Assembly (NCBI RefSeq): GCF_030817415.1
Contig: NZ_JAUSZI010000002.1
Location: 744,001 to 808,000 of the forward strand
Length of the DNA: 64,000 nt
Direction of reading: 5' to 3'
DNA from: Streptomyces umbrinus
GTDB taxonomy: Bacteria; Actinomycetota; Actinomycetes; Streptomycetales; Streptomycetaceae
Shown: in pieces, positions 25,355-34,399 of the stretch
Position numbering within the stretch: position 1 is the stretch's first letter
Layout: each line of letters opens with the position of its first letter
The notes under the pieces: model-generated
Database searches by the model: none
What the model was told of the DNA's origin: nothing
The model's input: only the letters and a program-made list of their open reading frames with translations
Program-made: the position numbers and the translations under genes

Positions 25355-25421
25355 GATGCGGGTAGGCTCACAGCAGGAACACGAAACGGACAACAGGAAC
25401 ACGAATCGGGAGGTGCACGCT

Positions 25422-26033
25422 GTGTCCGGCAGGAAGCAGTTCGACATCAGTGCGGCCCTGGACCAGGCCATGCGGGTGTTCTGGCAGCGCGGGTACGCGG
25501 ACGCCTCACTCGATGCCCTCGGTTCGGCTACCGGCCTCGGCCGCGGCTCCCTCTACGGCGCCTTCGGCAACAAGGAGGCCCTGTTCGGCAAGTGCCTCGA
25601 CCGCTATGCGTCGATCTACGGCGCACAGTACGAGCAGGCACTCGCGGCACACCCCGGCAACCCGGTGCGCGCCGTCGAGGCATTCTTCGATGTGGTCCTG
25701 GGCCGTATCGCCGACCCGTCGGTCCCCGTGGGGTGCCTCATCGCCCAGTCCGCCGCGCAGTCACTGACTTTGAAGGAGGAGAACAGCAGTCAGGTGCGTG
25801 GCCTGCTCGACGTGCAGCGCCAACGAGTGCGCGCGGCGCTGGCGGACTCCTCGGCCGACGCCCGTACCCTCGACGAGCTCGCCACGTTCGTCGTCGCCGT
25901 CAACCAGTCGCTGGCCGTCCTGAGCCGTGCCGGCACCTCGGACGCCGAGCTGCGCTCCGTGGCCCGGCTCGCCTGCACAACGGTGGCGGACACCCTCGCC
26001 CGAGCAGCATCCGAGGACGTCACCCAGAACTGA
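25422..26033 (+). CDS. TetR-family regulator
   Basis: 203 residues from a GTG at 25422 with GGGAGG upstream. The N-terminal helix-turn-helix reads DQAMRVFWQRGYADASLDAL, then GLGRGSLYGAFGNKEALFG, the hallmark of the subgroup with a YxAFxxKExLF motif (AcrR/NemR-like). The C-terminal part (CLIAQSAAQSL, LDELATFVVAVNQSLAVLSRAG) is a TetR_C domain. It should bind the paired palindromes at 25314-25354 and control itself and the divergent MFS-hydrolase operon. The effector is probably a toxic electrophile or drug, judging from the hydrolase. Confidence 0.88.
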   Translation: MSGRKQFDISAALDQAMRVFWQRGYADASLDALGSATGLGRGSLYGAFGNKEALFGKCLDRYASIYGAQYEQALAAHPGNPVRAVEAFFDVVLGRIADPSVPVGCLIAQSAAQSLTLKEENSSQVRGLLDVQRQRVRAALADSSADARTLDELATFVVAVNQSLAVLSRAGTSDAELRSVARLACTTVADTLARAASEDVTQN

Positions 26034-26199
26034 CGGGCACCGGGTCCGCCAGACCCCGCAAGTCAGTGGCTTTGGGCCCGAGTTGGCGATCGTTCGGCCA
26101 TGATCTGTCATGGTGAATGACGCCGTCCTGGCGCTGCGAGGTGATTTGGGCACGGAATCCCCAGGACGCAGGTCGCTGACGATGAGGTGGGAGAAGCGT

Positions 26200-26820
26200 G
26201 TGATCGTCTGGGTGAACGGTGCGTTCGGCAGCGGGAAGAGCACGCTGGTGGATGAACTGCGTCCGCGTTGGCCTGAGGCGCTGGTCTGTGACCCGGAGAT
26301 GATCGGGTATGTGCTGCGCGAGATCGTCGAGGTGCCGACCGGCGATTTCCAGGATCTGCGACTGTGGCGGCGGCAGGTCGCTGACCTGGCCGTGGGTCTG
26401 GTCCAGGAGTATCAGCGCCCGGTCCTGGTGCCCATGACGCTGGTCGATCCCGGGTATGTCGGCGAGATCTTCGGCGCACTCAAGGACGCGGGCATCGTCA
26501 CCCACCACTTCTTTCTCAAAATCCCGCCGGAAGTCCTGGTGAAGCGGATCGACGGACGGAGCTTCACCCCCGACGATCCCGCCAAGGACGAACGGGTCCG
26601 GCAGTGGTGCAAAGACAGGATCGAGCCGTGCACGACCGCGGCCGACACCTTGCCCGGCGACACCGTGTTCCTGGACGGCGAGCTGACCCCGCAGGAACTG
26701 GCCGAGAGCGTGCTTGCCCGCGTCAACGCCGGCCCGACATCCCACGTTCAGGGCGAGCTCTCCGCGTCCTCGGCGTGTCGATCGGTCTCGCCCGGAGTCG
26801 CAGGGCGGAAGCGCTCGTAG
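26200..26820 (+). CDS. TmrB-like P-loop protein (tunicamycin-resistance family)
   Basis: 206 residues. The GTG at 26200 gives VIVWVNGAFGSGKST, matching the very start of TmrB, with Walker A GAFGSGKS at 7-14; GGGAG lies seven bases upstream. In-frame ATGs at 26110 and 26182 would add 30 and 6 residues. Family landmarks follow: VCDPEMIGYVLREIV, GDFQDLRLWRR, PVLVPMTLVDPGYV and THHFFLKIP. TmrB of Bacillus confers tunicamycin resistance by an ATP-binding, membrane-associated mechanism; most actinomycete relatives are untested. The last 30 residues overlap the antisense NTF2-like gene. Confidence 0.75.
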   Translation: MIVWVNGAFGSGKSTLVDELRPRWPEALVCDPEMIGYVLREIVEVPTGDFQDLRLWRRQVADLAVGLVQEYQRPVLVPMTLVDPGYVGEIFGALKDAGIVTHHFFLKIPPEVLVKRIDGRSFTPDDPAKDERVRQWCKDRIEPCTTAADTLPGDTVFLDGELTPQELAESVLARVNAGPTSHVQGELSASSACRSVSPGVAGRKRS

Positions 26821-27215
26821 CAGTCGTAATTGCGTTGAGCGATGATCTTTCCGTCGCGGAATTCGAGGAACGCCGCGATGTGGGCGCGCAGGACCTGCCC
26901 TGCGGTCAGGTCGCCGAGGGACACGGCCAGCGTCCCGGACCACGTGACCTCCAGGGCGACTTGCCCGTCGGCGGCGACCGCGTTGATCACCTCGAAGTGC
27001 TGGTCGGCGAGCAGTTGCCGTCCCTGCTGTGCGGCGGCGATCAGGTCCGGCAGAGGGCGGACGCTGCCGTCCGGGAAGAGGGCGTTGGGCAGCTGCGTGT
27101 GGACCGCGTCCGGGTCGAAGAAGGTGGCGAGTTCCTCGCCTACAGCGAAGCGGGAAACCGCCTGGTGATAGCGGACCGCTGTGCGGACGTTGGGGTGCTC
27201 GCTGAGCTCCGACAT
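26748..27215 (-). CDS. NTF2-fold/SnoaL-like protein
   Basis: 155 residues from ATG 27215. VRTAVRYHQAVSRFAVGEELATFFDPDAV (quoted in part) opens the domain, and AHIAAFLEFRDGKIIAQRNYDCYERF is the closing strand pair of SnoaL-like or NTF2-like proteins. It is divergent from a MarR regulator with an operator between them, so it is probably induced by the MarR ligand. The 3' end overlaps the end of the TmrB-like gene by about 70 bp on the opposite strand. The substrate, if any, is unknown. Confidence 0.78.
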   Translation of the reverse strand: MSELSEHPNVRTAVRYHQAVSRFAVGEELATFFDPDAVHTQLPNALFPDGSVRPLPDLIAAAQQGRQLLADQHFEVINAVAADGQVALEVTWSGTLAVSLGDLTAGQVLRAHIAAFLEFRDGKIIAQRNYDCYERFRPATPGETDRHAEDAESSP

Positions 27216-27229
27216 ACCAACAACCATAG

Positions 27230-27251
27230 TTTCACAACCAAGGTTGTCAAA
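27230..27251. promoter_or_regulatory. MarR operator between divergent NTF2-like and marR genes
   Basis: Inverted repeat TTTCACAACC (27230-27239) and GGTTGTCAAA (27242-27251) around AA; nine of ten positions pair. It lies 15 bp from each of the two start codons, covering both promoters. Confidence 0.7.
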
Positions 27252-27266
27252 TGGCAGAGTGGACCC

Positions 27267-27749
27267 ATGCAACAGCCACTCGACCCGCACGACCTCGACA
27301 CCGGCACCCTCACCCTGTTCGTGGGCTTCGCCGCCACCTCCGCCGTCCAGGCGGAACTCGCCACCAACGGCTTCCCCGACCTGCGGATGTCCCACGGCTA
27401 CGTCTTCCAGCACCTCCTCCATGCCCGGCCCACCATCGGTGACCTCGCCGAGAAGCTCGACATGACCCAGCAGGGCGCCTCGAAAGCAGTCGCCGAACTC
27501 GAGCGCCTCGGCTACACCGAACGCGTCCCGGACCCCCACGACGCCCGCATCCGCCGCGTCACGCTCACCTCCCGCGGCCACGAAGCCGTCGCCACGGCCC
27601 GCGATGCCCGGGCGGCGCTGGAGGAACGACTCCGGCAGCGCTTCGGCACCGCGGCCCTCGACGCCGCCCGCACACTGCTGGCCGACCTTCTCGACGACCT
27701 CGGAGGCACTGCCGCCATCCAGCGCCGCGAGGTCAGGCCACCTCGATAG
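27267..27749 (+). CDS. MarR-family regulator
   Basis: 160 residues from ATG 27267. The winged-helix region reads TIGDLAEKLDMTQQGASKAV, then ERLGYTERVPDPHDARIRRV, typical of MarR proteins that respond to phenolic compounds. It has no cysteine, so it is not a thiol-based sensor. It faces the NTF2-like gene across the inverted repeat at 27230-27251 and probably represses both. Confidence 0.85.
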   Translation: MQQPLDPHDLDTGTLTLFVGFAATSAVQAELATNGFPDLRMSHGYVFQHLLHARPTIGDLAEKLDMTQQGASKAVAELERLGYTERVPDPHDARIRRVTLTSRGHEAVATARDARAALEERLRQRFGTAALDAARTLLADLLDDLGGTAAIQRREVRPPR

Positions 27750-27919
27750 AGCCGAGCCCGAGGAACGGTACCGCTCAACAGACAGGCACCCAGAGCGTGT
27801 TGGGCCGGAGCGCGTTTCCTCGGCGCGGGATCCCAGCGCGAACCATGCACAACCATTCGGATGCCCCGCGTGTCACACCAGGCAGGAGCAAACGCCTGCA
27901 AGAAGCACAAGGGGGAAAT

Positions 27920-28369
27920 ATGAGATTCAACCGTTCCGTCCTGACCGGCGCCGCTTTGGCAGCCCTGTCGGTGGGGGCCACCACCGCGTTGGCGGCGCCC
28001 GCCTCCGCCGCACCCAACACCACACCGCAGAAGGTCTGCGGAAGCAGCTACAAGACCGTGAACTCGGCGCCCGTCGGCTCGTTGGGCACCGTCTACCTGA
28101 CGTACAACTCGTCGAACGGCGAGAACTGCGTCGCGACGATCCGCAAGAACCCCGGCACCGCGGTGGACATGTCCACCTGGATCTACGTCCCCGACACCGA
28201 CGAAGGTGCGGAGGACTACGGGCGGTACACGTCGTACGCGGGTCCGGCCTACGTGTACGGCAAGGCCCACTGCGTCGACTGGGGCGGCCACATCAACAAC
28301 GTGTACGTGCAGATAACCGGCTCCAACTGTCAGGCGCTCAAGGAGCACCGGGCCACCTTCACCCGCTGA
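27920..28369 (+). CDS. sapA: Spore-associated protein A-like secreted protein
   Basis: 149 residues with a signal peptide (RFNRSVLTGAALAAL, cleavage after APASA). The mature part matches the Streptomyces spore-associated protein SapA family: KVCGSSYKTVNSAPVG, GTVYLTYNSSNGENCVATI, YTSYAGPAYVYGKAHCVDWGG and GSNC near the end give four cysteines. GGGGG lies upstream of the ATG. The protein is expected outside the cell or on the spore surface. SapA relatives are abundant in spore coats, but their role is not defined. The neighbouring larger secreted protein is not an obvious operon partner because 350 bp separate them. Confidence 0.7.
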   Translation: MRFNRSVLTGAALAALSVGATTALAAPASAAPNTTPQKVCGSSYKTVNSAPVGSLGTVYLTYNSSNGENCVATIRKNPGTAVDMSTWIYVPDTDEGAEDYGRYTSYAGPAYVYGKAHCVDWGGHINNVYVQITGSNCQALKEHRATFTR

Positions 28370-28716
28370 CCCGCTCCTCCCCCGGCCACCGCCTTCCCGT
28401 ACCGCCGACTCCCGCCACCCGACCATGCGGAGCCGACGGTCATCGCGACCGCGCCCACGACCAGCCGCTCGCACGGGAACCCGTAGTGGTTCGGCCCGCC
28501 CTGGCAGACTCATGGAGTTCTGCCAGGGCGGGGGCGCGTTCGCCCCACACAGGGAGTACGTGGGCCTGACCATTCGCACGACCCACGCCGATCGCCGACC
28601 TGACAGCTGCCACCACTACGAGACAGCGCCTTCTTGAGCCCCTGGATATTCATGAGTGCTGTGTCACACCTGTGTGCGAATATCGCCTCAACTACCAATG
28701 ATCCAGAGGGGATTCC
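28370..28716. other. Intergenic region upstream of the large secreted protein
   Basis: About 350 bp with no gene recognised. It must contain the promoter of the downstream gene. CACACCTGTGTG (about 28666-28677) is an imperfect palindrome there and could be an operator. Confidence 0.35.
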
Positions 28717-31500
28717 ATGTCGGACGACGACTCCAGTCTGCCTGCGAGACGGGGGCGGGCGGCCTTGTTTCCGGCCGTGTTCGCCGCTCTCACCGCGCTG
28801 TTGGCCTCACTGCTGACCCTGACCGGGGCAAGCCCCGCCGTCGCTGCCGACGAGGAGTGCACGCCGCTCGCACTCGCACCCTTCGGCAACCCGGGCGACG
28901 CCGTCGGCAAGGCCCGTGTCGCGCCCGACTCAAGCGTCTGCTACACCGTCACCGTCGTGACACCGGGCCTCTATCTGGCACCGGCACTGGACAGCAGTGG
29001 CAACAAGATGACCAGGCAACTGGTCGCCGCCGACGGCAGCATGGTGGACTGCTCCGGCGACGCATACACCACGCAAGGCATGTGCACGGTGCCTGCGGCC
29101 GGCACCTACACGCTGAGGGTCGTCAACACCGGCTGGGAGGACGAGGACACATCGGTCACCTTCGTGCCACTCGGCTCGACCCGGGGCTGCGCGGACACCG
29201 CCGGCACGAACTGGGACCAGCCGGAAGCCACCCGTACGACCGTGAGTCCGGTCGAAGTCGACTGCCAGCCTTTCGAGGGCGAGCACGGCGACCGAGTCCG
29301 ACTGACCTACGGCTCCAAGGTGTACGGCGACTCCCTCGCCTGGATCACCGATGCGACAGGCGCCCGTATCTGCGAGCGGTTCCCGGACAACAACGAGGAC
29401 AGCTGTCTCCTCCCCGGCGACGGCCCCTACCGGGCGATCTCCACCGTATGGCGCGCGGAGAACGGCTTCCCCACCGAGTACGCGGTGAAGGTGCGTCGGC
29501 TCAGCGACCCGCAGGGCTGCACCACCGCGCCGGTCCGCCCGTACGGCCCGCTGGAGCAGCAGGACTTCACCACCAACCCGTGCTTCACCTTCACCACCGG
29601 CATGGCAGGCCCGTACACCGTGCACTCCGTGAGCGAGGACCGGGCCGTCGAGGTGGCCCGGGTCTACGACGCGGCCGGGCTGAGCGTGTGCCGGTACGGA
29701 GCCGACCCGTGCCCGATCAAGGCGCCGGGCACCTACACGGCCGTCCTCGACGGCACATATCCCTTCCCTGACTCCCGGGCAGGCCTGGCCGTCCTCGGCC
29801 GCGCCTCCAACGCCGGGTGTCTGGCGACCGGGATGGGCCTGTACCAGGGCGATTTGACAACAGTCGGGCAGTACGACTGCCTGGCACTGGACGCTCCACA
29901 GGGCGCCAGGATCGCCGCGCTGACCCCGCTCTCCTCCTCCGGCGTGGACGTCGACGTGGAGGTTCTCGACCGGGACGGCACGGCCCAGTGCAGCGCATCC
30001 GAACTGGGCAGCGGTGACTGTGAGTTGGCCGGTCCGGCTCCTTTCCGCGCGCTGGTACACACCGACGACAGCGGGGAGGACGCGACGGGTCCGTACTCCA
30101 TCGCCTTCCACCGCACCGATGCCGCGAACGACTGCCCCGTCCTGTCCGCAGGAAGCTTTGCGGCCAACGGCGCCAAGGCCACGCTGACCACCGGTAACGG
30201 TGCCTTCGCGCAATGCTTGAGTGTCCCGGCGGGCGCGCACAGTGACGTCGAGGTCTTCCAGCTGATCGCCACCTCCGGCGGTGTAGCGGCGAAGTTCTCG
30301 GTGCTGGACTCCACCGGCAAGAAGGTCTGCGACCGTATTGCCACGACCAACGGCTGGACGCTCTGCCCGCTGACCCCCGGTGTGGCCCACACCGTGCTCT
30401 TCACCGGCCGCGACCAGTCCGCCACTTACACGCTGACTCGGCGCGACGTCACCTCGACCGCCCCCTCGGCAGGTTGTGCGCAGACCACCGCGGCCGAGGT
30501 CGGCGGCCCGTCCGTCCTCGGTACGTACGGCGACCCCGGCTCTCTGAACTGCCATCAGGTCACCACCGACGCCACCACGGATGTCATCCACCTCGACGTA
30601 CGGGACACGCTGGGCACCGCCAATATCGTCGTCCTCGGCGGTGACGGCACCGCCGAGTGCTCATTCCGCAACCGCTCCTGCGCGGCCACTGGGTCCACCA
30701 CCCACCAGGTCCTGGTGCAGACTCCGGCCACGCTGAAGGCCGCACCCGAGTACCACTTGGACGCCCTGCGCATCGCGACCGCGGACGGCCCGTCGCCGGA
30801 GTGCACCAGAGTCCCGTCCGTGTCCTACGGCTATGGGCCGGTCACCGGAACACTCAACGAGTCGCATACCGCGGTGTGCGCGGTCCTGCCCACTGCCGGT
30901 CTCGACCGCTTCAACGCGGAGATCACGGACACCACCGGCGCCACCGCCACCGCGGTGCCCGCCCTGTACAACAGCGCCTGGAACAACGGCTGCACACTGT
31001 CATCCTCCGGCAGTCTGTGCGCGGTCGGCGGTTCGTCCTCGACGGCCAGCCCGAGCCTGTTCGTGCTCGGCCTGCCGGAGAAGGCGTCCAGCACCGCCTA
31101 CAGCGCCAAACTGGCCTGCACCTCCGAGCCCTGCGGCCCGGACAGGGTGACGGTCACCACAGTCGGCCCGGGCACCGGAGCCGCCGGCAGCAAGGTCACA
31201 CTCACGGTGACCGGCACCGCGCTGCCTGCGAACGCCACCGTACGGCTGACCCGGAGCGGCAAGACCCTCACCGCCACGACGCAGTCGGTGTCTGCGGACA
31301 ACCGGACACTCACCGCGACCGTCGATCTGTCCGACGCGGCCGCCGGTGCCTGGAACGTCAGCGTGATCACCACCTGCTGCGAGTTCTTGCGCGGCACATT
31401 CACCGTGACCCCCGGCCCCGAAATGCAGACCGCTGGCGCCCCCAAGGCCACCCGCACGGCCAAGACGGGCACCAAGGTCACGGTGGCGCCCGGGAGCTAG
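28717..31500 (+). CDS. Large secreted protein with seven four-cysteine modules and a TIG-like end
   Basis: 927 residues. ATG 28717 has AGAGGGG upstream. A signal peptide runs to about residue 43 (GASPAVAADEE). The mature protein is seven modules of roughly 95-115 residues that begin near the following residues: 46 (EECTPL), 155 (RGCADT), 267 (QGCTTA), 367 (AGCLAT), 472 (NDCPVL), 586 (AGCAQT) and 696 (PECTRV). Most carry four cysteines in the order start, middle, and two late ones bracketing a short loop, often with a LDATG- or DSTGKKVC-like strand. The last 100 residues (TVTTVGPGTGAAGSKVTLTV and on) look like an IPT/TIG domain. No catalytic motif is seen. A large GC-rich hairpin follows. Confidence 0.75.
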   Translation: MSDDDSSLPARRGRAALFPAVFAALTALLASLLTLTGASPAVAADEECTPLALAPFGNPGDAVGKARVAPDSSVCYTVTVVTPGLYLAPALDSSGNKMTRQLVAADGSMVDCSGDAYTTQGMCTVPAAGTYTLRVVNTGWEDEDTSVTFVPLGSTRGCADTAGTNWDQPEATRTTVSPVEVDCQPFEGEHGDRVRLTYGSKVYGDSLAWITDATGARICERFPDNNEDSCLLPGDGPYRAISTVWRAENGFPTEYAVKVRRLSDPQGCTTAPVRPYGPLEQQDFTTNPCFTFTTGMAGPYTVHSVSEDRAVEVARVYDAAGLSVCRYGADPCPIKAPGTYTAVLDGTYPFPDSRAGLAVLGRASNAGCLATGMGLYQGDLTTVGQYDCLALDAPQGARIAALTPLSSSGVDVDVEVLDRDGTAQCSASELGSGDCELAGPAPFRALVHTDDSGEDATGPYSIAFHRTDAANDCPVLSAGSFAANGAKATLTTGNGAFAQCLSVPAGAHSDVEVFQLIATSGGVAAKFSVLDSTGKKVCDRIATTNGWTLCPLTPGVAHTVLFTGRDQSATYTLTRRDVTSTAPSAGCAQTTAAEVGGPSVLGTYGDPGSLNCHQVTTDATTDVIHLDVRDTLGTANIVVLGGDGTAECSFRNRSCAATGSTTHQVLVQTPATLKAAPEYHLDALRIATADGPSPECTRVPSVSYGYGPVTGTLNESHTAVCAVLPTAGLDRFNAEITDTTGATATAVPALYNSAWNNGCTLSSSGSLCAVGGSSSTASPSLFVLGLPEKASSTAYSAKLACTSEPCGPDRVTVTTVGPGTGAAGSKVTLTVTGTALPANATVRLTRSGKTLTATTQSVSADNRTLTATVDLSDAAAGAWNVSVITTCCEFLRGTFTVTPGPEMQTAGAPKATRTAKTGTKVTVAPGS

Positions 31501-31596
31501 TCGGCTACTGCGTCGACGCACACCATCCCGGCGGCAAAGTTCGACAGGACGCTCAAAGCGTCGCAATGGACTTGGCGCCCGGTCGGGAACGGCAAG

Positions 31597-31629
31597 GCGC
31601 CAGCGGTGCGACCAAGTCACCGCTGGCGC
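31597..31629 (+). terminator. Hairpin terminator after the large secreted protein
   Basis: Perfect 12-bp arms GCGCCAGCGGTG (31597-31608) and CACCGCTGGCGC (31618-31629) with a nine-base loop, 97 bp after the stop codon. No T-run follows, as is common in Streptomyces. Confidence 0.6.
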
Positions 31630-31862
31630 TGAGGCCAGCTCGACGCGGCGCTTCGACAGGTCCTCCTCGCCGAACGTCTCGGGTGAGAGCGCCGGGCGGG
31701 TGCGGGCGGCCGGTCAGAAAGGCATATGGCCCCGCGTACGACGGCCCGCGGCGCCGCTGTGGCCGACGGCTCGGGAGCTGCTGCTGAAGGGTTTGCGCAG
31801 CAGCCTGCCCAGCGAACCCGGCGCCTTGCCCGCGGCCCGCTCCACGCCGCTGATCGACCAGC

Positions 31863-32433
31863 TCAGCGGCAGACCCGGTAGCGGATGTGGGTCGCCTCCG
31901 GTGTTTCGATCACCTGGACGACCTCCAACTCGATCTGCGACGGCAGGACGTCGAACAGCCGATGGCCGCCACCGAGCAGCACCGGGATCTGATGGATCTG
32001 CACCTCGTCCAGTACCCCGGCCGCGAGCGCCCGTTGGGCCGTGTACGCGCCGTGTACCAGGACGTTCCGGTCCCCGGCCGCGGCTTTCGCCTGTGCCATC
32101 GCGCTTTCGATGCCGTCGGCCACGTATGTCACCAGCGGATAGCCCCACCGGCTGCTGGGCCGGGCGGGCGGTGGCTGGGCACGAAGTGGGGACACCGTGG
32201 TGGTCGCCGCCCCAGTGGTCCATGAGCTCTGCGGTCCGCCGGCCTGCGAGGACAGCGCCGGTCGCGATGATCTCGTCCGCGAACTGCCTTGCGGGCGCCG
32301 ACAGTTGTCCGGACTGTCCGTCCGGAGCGGACCAATGGTGCAGCCGCTCGCCGTCTTCGCCGCCGAGGTAGTCGTTGGGGTCGGCGATGTACCCGTCGAG
32401 TGACATCGACATGTCGAGTACTGATGTGGACAC
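31863..32433 (-). pseudogene. RibD/DHFR-like reductase with two close frameshifts
   Basis: The GTG at 32433, with AGGAGG five bases upstream, starts STSVLDMSMSLDGYIADPND, the usual opening of the dihydrofolate-reductase-like family. After HHGVPT the frame is lost near 32195; FVPSHRPPGP continues in a second frame, and from about 32150 a third frame resumes with PLVTYVADGIESAMAQAKAA and runs to VRYRV-type ending HIRYRVCR at 31863. All three pieces belong to one protein of about 190 residues. Either two small indels inactivate it or the sequence has errors in this 50-bp stretch. Confidence 0.75.
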
Positions 32434-32554
32434 TTCGGCCTCCTGGGGTCTCGCATCGGAATGGGTTCAATGTGCTGCAGAACCGGCGTGGAAGGGCGCA
32501 GACTCTTCGGTCGGCGGCCGGCAGGATCCGCCACGGTACGGCCGGGTCTTCGTC

Positions 32555-33466
32555 TCAGCGGCTGCCCGTACGTACCGCGCCCGCGCTCGCCGTGACCACC
32601 AGTGCGATCGCGGCACATTGCGGCAGCGACAGCCCTTGGTCCAGGACCAGGTAGCCGGCCATCGCGGCAAGGGCGGGCGCCAGACTCGTCAGTACCGCGA
32701 ACGTCGCCGCGGGCAGCCGACGCAGGGCAAGCAGTTCCAGCGTGTACGGCACCCCCGAGCTCATCACCGCTACCGCCAGGCCCAGACCGAGCACCCCCGG
32801 TTCCAGCAGCGTCCCGCCCGACGCCCCGATGCCCAGCGGCAGACTGACCAGCGCGGCGACGGCCATCGCGATCGCGAGAGCGTCCAGCCGCGGGAAGCGG
32901 GCGCCCGCACGGGCGTTGAGGACGATGTACGCGGCCCACATTCCCCCGGCACTCAGCGCGAAGGCCACACCCGCGACGTTCAGGTGCCCGAAGCCGCCCC
33001 TGCCCAGCAGGCAGACCCCCGCCAGCGCGAGGCCGGCCCACAGGAGGCCGGCGGCGCGGCGCGAGGCGATGACCGACAGCAGCAGCGGCCCGAGCACCTC
33101 AAGGGTGACCGCTGCCCCCAATGGAATACGGTCGATCGCCTGGTAGAAGAGGATGTTCATGCCGCCGAGGGCCAGGCCGAATCCGCCGGCCACCGCCCAG
33201 TCCGCGCGCGAGTGGCCACGCAGCCGGGGCCGGGTGACCACCAGCAGCAGCACCGCGGCCAACGTCACCCGCAGCGCGACCACTCCGAGCGCCCCGGCCC
33301 GGGGGAACAACAGCGCGGCGAACGCCGACCCGAACTGCACCGAAACCGTCCCGGCCAGCACCAGCCCTACGCCGGCAAGGGTGCCGCGTCCTGCGGCGTG
33401 ACGCACGAGAACAGGCGCGGCTGTCCTCGTGGTTGAGTGGCTCGACGTGGATGTCATGCCCTTCAC
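32555..33466 (-). CDS. EamA/DMT-family transporter
   Basis: About 303 residues with ten hydrophobic segments arranged as two EamA repeats. Characteristic pieces are LVLAGTVSVQFGSAFAALLF, ALGGMNILFYQAIDRIPLGAAV and SSGVPYTLELLALRRLPAAT (each quoted in part), as in the RhtA-like threonine/homoserine exporters. The start is uncertain: GTG 33466 or ATG 33457, neither with a well-spaced ribosome site. It is divergent from a LysR gene 60 bp away, a common pairing in which LysR controls the exporter. Amino-acid export is plausible but not proven. Confidence 0.82.
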   Translation of the reverse strand: MKGMTSTSSHSTTRTAAPVLVRHAAGRGTLAGVGLVLAGTVSVQFGSAFAALLFPRAGALGVVALRVTLAAVLLLVVTRPRLRGHSRADWAVAGGFGLALGGMNILFYQAIDRIPLGAAVTLEVLGPLLLSVIASRRAAGLLWAGLALAGVCLLGRGGFGHLNVAGVAFALSAGGMWAAYIVLNARAGARFPRLDALAIAMAVAALVSLPLGIGASGGTLLEPGVLGLGLAVAVMSSGVPYTLELLALRRLPAATFAVLTSLAPALAAMAGYLVLDQGLSLPQCAAIALVVTASAGAVRTGSR

Positions 33467-33526
33467 GCTATGGATCCGGCAGCACCGCGTGAAATGCCGA
33501 TTCCGCTGCGGTTATGCTCCCGAGGC

Positions 33527-34390
33527 ATGACCATCGAGTTGCGGCACCTGCGGGCCTTCCTCGCCATCGCCGAGGAGGGCAACGTCACCCGCGCCGCCAC
33601 CCGTCTCCATCTGGGTCAGCCCGCGCTCTCCCGCACTCTGCGCCAGCTCGAGGACCACCTGGGCGCCCGGCTCGTCGACCGCTCCACACACCACCTGGAG
33701 TTGACCGCCGAGGGCCATGTCTTCCGCGACAAAGCACTCGCCGCCCTCGCCGCCGTCGAGACCGCCCTCGATCCCCGGGGGTTGAGAAGCTGGCCGCTGC
33801 GCCTGGGCCACACCTGGGCGGCGCTCGGCGACCACACGATCCCGTTGCTGCGCCGCTGGGACCAGACGCGCCCCGGGATTCCGCTGGAGCTGCTCCGCGT
33901 CGACGACCGTACGGCGGGCCTCACGCAGGGCAAGGTCGATGCGGCCCTGCTGCGCGGCGCGGTCACCACAGCCGGGCTCCGCACGGAGCCGCTGTTGTCG
34001 GAGGAACGGGAGGTGGTCATGCCGGCGGACAGCCCGCTGGCGGCTCTCCCCCGGATCACCCTGGCAGACCTCGCCGCCCATCCGATCGCCCTCAACACCG
34101 TCACAGGCACCACGACGACGGACCTGTGGCCACCGACGGCCCGACCCGTCGCGACCATCGAGGTGACCAACACCGACGAATGGTTCATCGCCATCGCCGC
34201 GGGCCGCTCCATAGGGGTCTCCACGTCGGCCACCCCGAGCAACTACACGCATCCCTCGCCCGTCTACCGCCCCCTCGCGGACGCGCCGACCGTTCCCGTC
34301 GTCCTCGCCTGGCGGGAGGGTCCTGGGCACCCTGCCATCCCTGACCTGCTGGCACTCGCACGCCAGGTCATCGCGGACGGGAGCACTTGA
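33527..34390 (+). CDS. LysR-family regulator
   Basis: 287 residues. The N-terminal winged helix is canonical: ELRHLRAFLAIAEEGNVTRAA, HLGQPALSRTLRQLEDHLGA, LVDRSTHHLELTAEG (the first quoted in part plus flanks). The C-terminal effector domain is short but complete (PVVLAWREGPGHPAI). ATG 33527 lacks a ribosome site and has TATGCT eight bases upstream, suggesting a leaderless message. It is divergent from the EamA transporter and is likely its regulator. Confidence 0.88.
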   Translation: MTIELRHLRAFLAIAEEGNVTRAATRLHLGQPALSRTLRQLEDHLGARLVDRSTHHLELTAEGHVFRDKALAALAAVETALDPRGLRSWPLRLGHTWAALGDHTIPLLRRWDQTRPGIPLELLRVDDRTAGLTQGKVDAALLRGAVTTAGLRTEPLLSEEREVVMPADSPLAALPRITLADLAAHPIALNTVTGTTTTDLWPPTARPVATIEVTNTDEWFIAIAAGRSIGVSTSATPSNYTHPSPVYRPLADAPTVPVVLAWREGPGHPAIPDLLALARQVIADGST

Positions 34391-34399
34391 CGCAAGGCG

